Source of the DNA: Guillardia theta CCMP2712
Lineage: Eukaryota; Cryptophyceae; Pyrenomonadales; Geminigeraceae
Length of the DNA stretch: 64,000 bases
Assembly (NCBI RefSeq): GCF_000315625.1
Contig: NW_005434648.1
Location: forward strand, 283,561 to 347,560
Reading direction: 5' to 3'
Position numbers and translations under genes: made by a program. Shown here in pieces: positions 24,460 through 33,400 of this stretch (positions within the stretch are counted from its first letter, which is position 1; each line of letters opens with the position of its first letter). The notes beneath the pieces are model-generated. The model ran no database searches, was not told where the DNA came from, and saw only the letters and a list, made by a program, of their open reading frames with translations.

Positions 24460-25040
24460 CTGCCTTCTGCATCTGAAAGAGACTGATGAGATACAGCCAT
24501 GCATGTTGCTTTGATCTGTTACATCTCTGCCAGTCATCCGGGCCAATGTCATCATGGCAACCTTTGAACAGTTTTCCTCTCTCTCCTCCCCGAGTCGGGT
24601 CCTCTCATGTTCTCTCCTCTGCCCCCCCCCTCCCCCCAACATTTCTTCCTTGTATTTGTTTTGGTATCCGTTGTATATTGGATTCAATGTTCAGTGATCA
24701 TCGGATTGCATGTTAGATCTTTCTCAAAGAGGTGTGGATTGTAGGACTACATGCTTTGTGAGAATGCTGGCTTTTGAATACGGAGTGACGAATATCTACA
24801 ACGCAGTGCTTCGGCAGTGGATGCTATGCCCCAAATAACCATCAATGGTGATCCTTTCCTTTGTTAAGTGACATGGATGCGTAACTGTTTATTGACACAG
24901 GTACAAGTACAACTGGTATAAGTACGCTGGTCCTGGATCCAACCCAACACCAACCATTCCAGCCGCCAACAGCCAGAGACAGTAAAGATCTTTATCAGCC
25001 TGAATAAAGCTTTAGCTTCGTAAAATCTCATCAAACGAAA
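24460..25040. other. Intergenic, nothing recognised
   Basis: Moderately AT-rich sequence with a poly-C run at 24622-24636. No convincing exon, RNA gene or repeat seen. Confidence 0.5.
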
Positions 25041-25049
25041 AGGAAACCT

Positions 25050-25775
25050 CTACTCTGCTCTCTCAAGTGAGATACGAATTGGACCCCGTTTCAAGTGAAC
25101 CCGTCTTTTCATCATGTATTCAGTGAGTTCAACGAGAAAACTTCTTGCGTACAAGTGTAGAAGTTGTGATTTAAGGCCCACTCGAATCCTGTCCAAAAAA
25201 AAAAAAAAAATTTCGCGTGTTCTTTCTCTCGACATGTTAAAAATTTGCTTGTAATATCAACATTCAAAGCTTTTCAGAATCATGACAAGTAATCCGTTTG
25301 GAAGACTGAGAAAAATAAAAAGAAAATCATCCGCGAATGTGCTATAATAGTGCGAGATGTCAGAGAAACATACCAACTTGCCAGATGTGTTGTTTGATTC
25401 TGGGGAGTGTCAACACCAGACATCCAAAGTCAAGATTGTTCCTTGTTAACAAAGCAGGCTGGTCGCATTAGAGGTCTATAGAATTTGTCGCTACGAATCT
25501 TCAAATTCCACTTTCCTGATTTCATCACAAAATTCTCTAAAGATTGGTCCCATGAATGCTTGTAGAGCATCAATCATCGTGTTCGACCAAGGCAGATCTC
25601 TCCAAAAGTTGGCCTGCATTATTGCCGCGACTGAATTTGTCTGATTTCTCGCCAAATTGCTGGAACTTGGCAGGAAATTGCAAAAAGAGGTGTAGTGTGA
25701 ATTCAAAAAGCCAGAGAGCCTCCGAGAGCAAGACCATGCGGCACCTTTCAGTTGAAGGAAATATTGTACCAACAA
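25050..25775 (-). CDS. Unidentified gene, 3' exons
   Basis: Two minus-strand exons fit together in phase. One is a frame ending near 25494 with the core FWRDLPWSNTMIDALQAFMG and FREFCDEIRKVEFEDS, donor TC|GTAGCG. The other starts after a T-run acceptor at about 25193 and reads IRVGLKSQLLHLYARSFLVE, ending at 25050 in a basic tail. The joined sequence is helical and looks like the end of a larger protein. Upstream exons could continue toward 25812, but the start is not found. No family recognised. Confidence 0.4.
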
Positions 25776-26461
25776 GATTTTGGCATGAGAATCTTATTAG
25801 CAGATGAAACATTGCCCTCCTTTCAACTCAGTAGCCCAAATCTCTCATTCCAGGTAGATTCATTCGATAATCGATCTAAGAGGAATCCTTCACCGGACCC
25901 GCCGTCTTTATAGCTATAGGATCTTGAATCAAGCTGAGCGCTGGAGATCTTGTTTCACAACACTTCAACAGCTACTTCAAGTCCTCTCCATGTCACAATA
26001 GATGCTGAACTCTCCTCGCTGCATCTAGCTCACCCCGATCGCTCCCGACAAACACGACAAAGTTGATGTTAACCAGAGTAGCCGGTGAACCATGATTCAT
26101 TCTAGAAGACCTTGTCCAAATTTGAAAACTACAGACTATCAAATGAAATTTACAACAATTTGAAATTGTTGACGATTGTTCGCTGCGCTTGAAGAGTTTT
26201 TCTACAAATTTTCAACATCTGATTAACATTTTGAAATGTCATTCCCCTGGTACTCATGTTGACTAGGGGTCCTTTTGAAAGTAGGGGTTCTATGAGCCTT
26301 ACGGGGGTAGTTTCATAAGGAACTATGTAGCTGCCTCTGGGGTAGGGTGATAATATATGAGCAAGGGGTAGTGGAGAAGGTTTCCAGCATGGAGGGGTGG
26401 GGTACGTGTACTACTAAGTTGTCCCTTGAGAGCGCCTCTTCGTATCGCAGCTAGGTAAACC

Positions 26462-27585
26462 ATGGCAGCAGCGATGGGACGAAGACTCCTCCAGGTATCC
26501 TCTATGCTTTATTGTTCGTCTTCATCGCTTCGTATCATTCTTCGTTCGTCTTCTTCAAGTCCAGATGACCTATGTTCGTGTACGATTCGATTATGGTTGA
26601 GACCTTCGAACGGGAAATAACAAGCCTCGTTCACAGTGCTGTTGCTTTTGTGTAACCTTAGATTCTTGTGAAAATTGTGTTGTATCTGACTTTCATTCGC
26701 CTTGAAAGATGAAAGCAATGTTCTCTTTCTTGTGTTCTGTTCATGATGAAAATTTTGAACTGAATCCCTCGAATTGTAGGAGGCAGAGCAAGCAGCGGCA
26801 GAGCCCACTGTCACCTTCCCCGATGACTACCCCAACTCTGTCCGCCACTTCCTCCTCATTGGCTTCTTGGGCATGTTCATCGGAGCCATTGTGTTCTTCT
26901 ACATGGGCATCTCCCGCAAGGTCAACACCGTGATGCACGTGTTGACCTTCTTCATCGCTGCGGTCTCCGCATGCTCCTACTACGCCGAGTGGGCTGGTCT
27001 CGGAGTTGAGTACAAGACCACCGACACCACCCCCCGTGTGATCTTCTGGGCCCGCTACTTGGACTGGGTTGTCACTGGACCGGTGAGGAGGAGGAGGAGG
27101 AGGAGAATGTGGGAGACTGACACAGTGCCGGGCAGCTCATCCTCACCGACCTCGCCCTCCTCTCCAAGTCGGACACCCCAACCATCATCTCGCTTGTCGG
27201 CAACATGGTCCTGTACGTGATCTGCGGCCTCATTGGAGCCCTCACCGTCGCCCCCTACAAGTACATGTGGTGGGTCGCTGGATTGATCTTCTTGATCATC
27301 GTCTTCATGCTCCTCCTCCAGCGCCTCAACAACGCTGAGGGCTATGGCGGTGACGCTCTCAAGGGCCTCACCTGGCTCACCATCTTGGTGTGGATCGTAT
27401 ACCCCATCGTGTGGATTGTTGGCTCCGAGGGAACTGGCGCTCTTGGACTTTCCCAGGAGGTCGGCATCTTGACCATTGCGGACTTGATTGCCAAGATCGG
27501 CTTCGGCTTCTACCTTTTGGCGAACGTTGATGCTCCTGAGAGCGAGACTGTGCCCCTTAACCAGTCCTCCCAGCAATATGTTTAA
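26462..27585 (+). CDS. Microbial (type I) rhodopsin, DTD-type, copy 1
   Basis: Three exons (26462-26494, 26780-27082, 27136-27585) encode 261 aa. The seven-helix pattern is clear. Helix C reads ARYLDWVVTGP-LILTDLALL, giving Asp106, Thr110 and Asp117, the D-T-D triad of bacteriorhodopsin (D85/T89/D96). Helix G holds Asp228 and the retinal Lys232 (DLIAKIGFG). The loop before it keeps GSEG and SQE, matching bacteriorhodopsin's E194/E204 proton-release glutamates. An outward proton pump is therefore the simplest prediction. However, cryptophyte DTD rhodopsins are also known to act as cation channels, so transport type must be measured. Intron 2 splits helix C and carries a GGA microsatellite. Exon 1 (MAAAMGRRLLQ) differs from copy 2. 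Confidence 0.93.
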
Positions 27586-29037
27586 TCAGTAGCCTAACGT
27601 TTCATTAGACTGGAATGCTTTAGATTTCACTCGGCACTTATGTGGTGCTGTCGAATCCCTTTTTCGCTGAAATATTAAACTTCAAGACGTTACATGAGAT
27701 GTTGAAAGTTTGAACAATTGGATCAGATTGTTGTTGGTTGATGATATTGCGTTTTAACGAATGAGAGTACGCTAAAACTGTATGTGGTGATTGAAAGGGT
27801 TCAATCAAGTCTCGAAGAGATTGAGCAAATTACATGCTTCTGTATAATTCTGAGCTCAATTCATATGTTGGCAAACCGACCTTTGGCAATATTGACGTGA
27901 TGCGATTCTCGAAATGCGATGTTTCATTCCTAACTACGCTTTGGTGAGCTGCAGTCTCTCAGCAAAGCTGAGAGCGGTTTTCTGAACGACAACAAATGTG
28001 AAAGCTTTGTTTTTGAGTAGGTATGCATAATCGCTTTTGTTTTCCAATGTAGTGTCATGAAGATCTCGTATCGGAGGAAACTGCTCACCAACCACGCGAC
28101 TACCAGTGTTCTTGCAGTCGTATTTTCATTCACCGCCCTTTCAATCAATATACAACCCTCTATACCATTATGGCTGTAATCTATGGAAAACAATACATCA
28201 AGTGGTTCAATTTTTCTTCGCTTTAGACGTACTGCTGGGAGGACTGGTTAAGGGGCACAGTCTCGCTCTCAGGAGCATCAACGTTCGCCAAAAGGTAGAA
28301 GCCGAAGCCGATCTTGGCAATCAAGTCCGCAATGGTCAAGATGCCGACCTCCTGGGAAAGTCCAAGAGCGCCAGTTCCCTCGGAGCCAACAATCCACACG
28401 ATGGGGTATACGATCCACACCAAGATGGTGAGCCAGGTGAGGCCCTTGAGAGCGTCACCGCCATAGCCCTCAGCGTTGTTGAGGCGCTGGAGGAGGAGCA
28501 TGAAGACGATGATCAAGAAGATCAATCCAGCGACCCACCACATGTACTTGTAGGGGGCGACGGTGAGGGCTCCAATGAGGCCGCAGATCACGTACAGGAC
28601 CATGTTGCCGACAAGCGAGATGATGGTTGGGGTGTCCGACTTGGAGAGGAGGGCGAGGTCGGTGAGGATGAGCTGCCCGGCACTGTGTCAGTCTCCCACA
28701 TTCTCCTCCTCCTCCTCCTCCTCCTCCTCCTCACCGGTCCAGTGACAACCCAGTCCAAGTAGCGGGCCCAGAAGATCACACGGGGGGTGGTGTCGGTGGT
28801 CTTGTACTCAACTCCGAGACCAGCCCACTCGGCGTAGTAGGAGCATGCGGAGACCGCAGCGATGAAGAAGGTCAACACGTGCATCACGGTGTTGACCTTG
28901 CGGGAGATGCCCATGTAGAAGAACACAATGGCTCCGATGAACATGCCCAAGAAGCCAATGAGGAGGAAGTGGCGGACAGAGTTGGGGTAGTCATCGGGGA
29001 AGGTGACAGTGGGCTCTGCCGCTGCTTGCTCTGCCTC
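26780..29037. repeat. Inverted repeat formed by two rhodopsin genes
   Basis: Arms 26780 to about 27572 (+) and 29037 to about 28236 (-) appear base-for-base identical by eye over exons 2 and 3. They differ in intron 2 only by three extra GGA units in the right arm. A spacer of about 660 bp of unrelated sequence separates them. Identity starts exactly at the exon 2 acceptor and stops a few codons before the stop. Confidence 0.9.
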
Positions 29038-29466
29038 CTGTTATCCAAAAAAAAACGAGGAAGATGTCAAATGGTGTTCAAACAAACGATACAAGGCAGA
29101 GGAGCACTTCGAATCTCATCATGTACAGCACAAAAAGTGATTGGTGTCTTCAAAAATCGTAACAGACAGCATTCAAAAGATTCAAAGGAGGCAAGATTCT
29201 GGACGCAGTCATGATTGTATCACATTACAGAAGAGCTTCAGTAAAGTTGCAGGATATTGAGGATGAGGTCACAAAAAGCATCGTAGAATCCCCAAAGGTC
29301 AACGCTGAACAGTCTCATCTCGATAGAGCAATGTGAAAGATGAAGAACAAATGCGAGATGCTTTCTATCATGAAAACAAATACACATGTTATTGCCACAA
29401 CAAAAAACATGTTGCCTCTGCCCATAGCGCTGTGCGTACCTGCAGAAGTCTGCGCGCGTGCGACAT
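28223..29466 (-). CDS. Microbial (type I) rhodopsin, DTD-type, copy 2
   Basis: Exons 29466-29440, 29037-28735 and 28672-28223 encode 259 aa. Exons 2 and 3 give the same protein as copy 1 (D-T-D triad in helix C, Asp/Lys in helix G), so the same function is expected. The first exon is different (MSHARRLLQ, 9 codons versus 11) and intron 1 (402 nt versus 285) shows no similarity. The last three codons use CAG-TAC-GTC where copy 1 uses CAA-TAT-GTT, so the protein is unchanged. Its start is 303 bp from the divergent plastid methyltransferase, suggesting a shared upstream region distinct from that of copy 1. Confidence 0.92.
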
Positions 29467-29769
29467 TGCCTGTTCTTGCATGGTCTGCATCGTCTCGATT
29501 TAGAACTCCGAAGAGCCGGACCTTAAAAACTTGAAGAGTACCCGTCATTGAAAGCAGAAATTCCTGGGTGGGTCCGATGACCATCAAGCACGCCCGCCTC
29601 ACTGTTTTCACTTTGCCTGGCGGATGCCGGCAGACCGGTTTTCTGCTGAGTGACCGGCCCCCGTTCCAACAGAGAGCGCAATGGCGGAGGGAGGGAGGAA
29701 GGGAGTTTGATCCAGGCGCAGATACTTCACACACTGCAGCTCACTCTTGATCTGCTCGACATAACTGGG

Positions 29770-31190
29770 ATGAAGGTCGTGAGGTTTCCCCTGTTGATGC
29801 TGTGCATGATGGAGTTCTTCGGATGCACCCACGGTTTTCACTTGAACTTCGGCGATAGTCTAGGAATTTCAGCAGGTGTCGCACACCAGTCATCGTTGAA
29901 GTGCATTGTTGGGAGCAAGCGCTTTCGAATCTGTCAGAAAATGAGACCTAGTCTGTCTCAGGCCTTGCAAGCCAGCGACAGGTAAGTGGTATGCAAAGGA
30001 GATCCCTAGAGTGAAGAGGTGATCAGGTCGGGAGTAGACACAAACCATGCCAAGAAATCAGAAGCGTATCAAGGTTTGTCTGAAGAGCGAATGTTGGGGT
30101 TCAAAAATGATTATCTCACAGCTGCGAAAGCTGATCAACTCGCACCGTGCATCATCCTTGTTCGTCCTTTCCTCGATCAGAACGTAGGGTCGACAGCTCG
30201 GAGTATGCTCAACTTCGGCCTCTCAAACCTCCGACTTGTTTCCCCCGTCTGCGATCATCTCAGCGACGATGCGCTTGCTCGGGCAGCGGGGGCCAGAGAC
30301 GTTCTTCAGAACGCTCGCGTGTTTCCGAGTGTGGAGGAGGCTGTGGAGGACTTACAGAGTGTGTTCGCCACGACGGCGAGGCTAAGAGATATGCAACATA
30401 AGGTCAGCCTCCTTAGCTGAACTTCTCTCGTTCAGAGCATCTGTATCATCTGGTTCCTACAGCTTTCCTTCCATCCTCCTCTTGTCCTTCTGCCGTTCTC
30501 ACCGCCCGAACCCACGTGACATCCTCTCCACAGGTCCTGTCGGCGGAGGACGCGGCCAGGGAAGCGATTCACATATCCTCGCAGTCTTCGCAGAAGACAG
30601 GGTTCTTGTTTGGGCCGGAGAGCAGCGGATTGTCGAACGCTGACCTCGCGCTCGTGGACTGCATTGTCCAGATCCCGACCAACCCTTTCTTCTCCAGCCT
30701 CAACCTGGCACAGTAAATCGCCGGATTGTTGTTGTTGCGATGACGTTTGTTTCAGGGCAGTCAATCTTATTTCTTATGAGTACCAGAAGGCAAGAAACTC
30801 CTATAGCAAGACTGTTGGCGATCAAGCGTTCTCCCTTCAAGTTTCTGACAAGAGCATCGGGCCAAAAGACAACATTGCAGACAAGAAGCTCCTTCTTGAT
30901 TTCTTCACACGTCTCGAGGTAACTCGTGAGGCTTTTTGCGTATTGAATTTAATGGACGATGATAGGAAGCTATGAATGATAGCGAATTTGTTGTTGATGC
31001 CTCTAAACGAGAGATAGTCTACCAGAATATCAGAAATGTTTTTCTGCGTTCACAGGTGTGTTTTGTATCAGACTCCTGTGTGTGAAACTGATCTCTTTGA
31101 TACGAACATTAGATGACAATTAGAGAGGTTGGTACTTTACAAGGAGTTGTGACGGCATTGACCGGCGGAAAGAAACGAAAGCGAGATTGA
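29770..31190 (+). CDS. Plastid-targeted SpoU/TrmJ-type RNA 2'-O-methyltransferase
   Basis: Six exons (29770-29981, 30027-30402, 30534-30712, 30756-30918, 30966-31055, 31113-31190) encode 365 aa. The N-terminus is bipartite: a hydrophobic signal peptide (FPLLMLCMMEFFGCTHG), then Phe and a Ser/His/Lys-rich stretch, as in cryptophyte plastid precursors. The SPOUT core shows motif 1 (NVGSTARSMLNFGLSNLRLV), motif 2 (LFGPESSGLSNADL) and motif 3 (IPTNPFFSSLNLAQAVNLIS), which form the knotted SAM site. The order matches TrmJ/LasT enzymes that methylate tRNA ribose near position 32; the exact target here is unknown. The C-terminus ends in a basic tail. I chose the ATG at 29770 because it opens the signal peptide. 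Confidence 0.9.
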
Positions 31191-31199
31191 CAAGTGTCG

Positions 31200-31880
31200 G
31201 GATGATCCGGGGCCTCCCCCTGGCATCGGAGTGAGAAATTCAGGCTACTTGTAATTTTGATCATGAACATTTGGGATACATCTCATTGAGACTCCGAGGC
31301 TCTGAAAGGGCTCTTACCTACCTCACCACCTCCAGCTCCGAGTCACCAGCTGCTCAGTCCGACTCTCAGTCATTCAAGCTCAGTACCGTTTGCTCACAGC
31401 AAGCTCCTTGCCGACGGTCCGAATGAGCCCGCCTCCGACCGCCCCGCCGTGAACGGCCCCCGACGCTCATTACGGCCCGGGCCCGCTTCGGCGGATCGGG
31501 CCGTACAATCCATGGCAGGATGCAGCGAACAAATGCCGCAGTGCTGTGGAGGTCTCAGCCGGAAAGAGAGGGAAGGGGGGGGGGAGGGGAGGAGGAGGAG
31601 GAGGAGGAGGAGATGCTGGAACAGTCGATCCCTGGAGATCCATCACGGTTTCGTCTGTCTCGGATATGCAACGGGAGGGGAGGCGGACTGATCTCCGTTT
31701 GACCGCTGCCCTCAATATGACCACCGAAGAGAGGAAACTGGGTGAGGATAGGATCCTTTGTCCTCTGCTCTCCTGCTCTCCTGTTCCACTGTGCTCCTCC
31801 TCCTCGCGCCTCCTGCTCACGGGCCTCTCCTCCGCTTGCCTTGTACATCCACGCTTGTCGTAGCTGCAAGCCCTGGGCCT
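31200..31880. other. Intergenic with GC-rich patch and GGA repeat
   Basis: 31425-31505 is GC-rich with GGCCCG words flanked by CTCAGT/GAGTC units, like the other islands. 31570-31612 is a GGGA/GGA microsatellite. No exon recognised. It forms the upstream region of the membrane RING gene. Confidence 0.6.
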
Positions 31881-31891
31881 GAGCTTGCATC

Positions 31892-32953
31892 ATGGCAAGA
31901 GCAGCAGGGGCATGGAGCAAAGGAAGAATCTCGATAGGCCTTGTTGCCTTTCTGGTTTCCATAGCAGGGGCGCAGAGAGCGAGGATCGAGCAAGGGAAGA
32001 GGAAGGCTTCATCTCAGTTTCACCTTATGGTTGACCTGCAAGTCTGCGGTACACAGCAGTGGCTGGATGTATCTGGAGCCTCTTGCAAACCTTGCCAGCC
32101 AAAAAGCTGTCAGCCGTCAGAGTACCTCAAGAACTGCACGTTGACATCTGATTACAAATGCGTGAGTTGTGTTGGTTCCGACAAGAGCTGTCAGTCGTTG
32201 CAAACCTCCGCAAGTTCTTCGAACAAGACTATGGTAGTAATCGTCATTGTCGGAAGCATGCTGGCTGCTGTTTGCTTGATCGCAGTTATCTGCTGCTCGC
32301 TTCAATTTTCCTACATACCACAGTGCAGAGATCTTATCGACAAGTTCTGGAGAAGAAACAATGGTGAAGCACCCACAGTAAGTTGAGTTGGTGCACGCGC
32401 GACAAGCAACGTCGATTAAGCTTTCACAGGAAAGTCTTGAACGATCCTCCTCCATCTCGCAGGAGGTCTCCAACGTTTGGCAGCATGACAAAGAGATCGC
32501 TGATCTCGAGATTTCTTTGCATTCTGTGGCGTCCAACACGGACGACAGGACGGACGCGGGCATGTGCCAGGTGACTTCTCAGCTCGCTGACCTGGTTACT
32601 GACCCCCTGCAGCTGTGCTTGGAGCGAGATCGAACCGTTGTGGTGTTCCCCTGCAAGTGAGCCTCCTCCCTGCTCTGTGACAGGATTCTGATCATCTTGA
32701 CTGTGTCAGACATGCCTGCCTGTGCAGCGAGTGCTTCGAGAGCGTGATGAATAAGGACAGAAAGTGCGTTGTTTGCAGGAAGGACATTGAGTCCCACCAG
32801 GTGGGGAGGGGAGGGGAGGAGAGGAGAGGAGAGGAGAGGAGAGGAGAGGAGAGGAGAGGAGAGGAGGGTGCAAGACGTTGACTTGTCCATCAGGTTGGCA
32901 ACTTCACTCGTACGTTCCTGGGTATCAGTTTCCCTCAGCCTGACGAAGATTGA
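31892..32953 (+). CDS. Type I membrane protein with Cys-rich ectodomain and cytosolic RING finger
   Basis: Five exons (31892-32377, 32463-32570, 32613-32656, 32710-32800, 32894-32953) give 262 aa. In order: signal peptide (ISIGLVAFLVSIAGA); short ectodomain with Cys spacing like one TNF-receptor repeat (CKPCQPKSCQPSEYLKNC then CVSC); a transmembrane helix near residues 115-137 (MVVIVIVGSMLAAVCLIAVI); a linker; then a RING-HC domain, MCQLCLERDRTVVVF, PCKHACLCSECF, CVVCRKDI. All eight Cys/His ligands are present. RING-HC domains recruit E2 enzymes, so a membrane-anchored ubiquitin ligase is likely. Receptor-like sensing by the ectodomain is inference. The last intron contains a GGAGA repeat. 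The combination of domains is unusual to me. Confidence 0.85.
32811..32870 (+). repeat. GGAGA pentanucleotide repeat in an intron
   Basis: About ten GGAGA units in the last intron (32801-32893) of the membrane RING gene. If not spliced out it would be translated as Gly/Glu/Arg repeats. Confidence 0.9.
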
Positions 32954-33400
32954 GCCATGGTCTGGAGGATGGAGTTGAAAGGGGAGGAAAGGGGGCGGAC
33001 AGCTGAGGACAGGAGCGAGTGGCAAGGCGTGACGATGCATGACTGTAGATTATATTCCCCGATTGCAAGAAGATCGTTCGATGTAGTTGTATTTTGGGTA
33101 TTGATGGAGAGCGGAGGCTTTTAATTGAAGTTGAAATCGACTGAAGGAGGAGCAAGAGAAGGAGGAAGGGAGGGGAGGAGGGAGGGGTGAGGGGAAGGAC
33201 AAGGTAACGAAGCTTTTGCTCTCTGTAAAGAATAATTTGACGATCACGACCCGTAAGAAAAAGGCCTAATACATGCAAGTGTCACAAGGAATCGCTCTTA
33301 CTCCCTCCTCTCTCCCTGCACTACAAGGCGTTTCCCTCCCCCTCCCCTCTACCTATCCCTGGCAACCCTTCAACCCCCCCCCGCCCCCCCACCCCCCAAA

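Noticed and set aside
27055-27576. 173-aa acidic frame antisense to rhodopsin, present again at 28106-28762.
   Set aside because: It is the shadow of a GC-rich coding exon. It appears twice only because the exon is duplicated.
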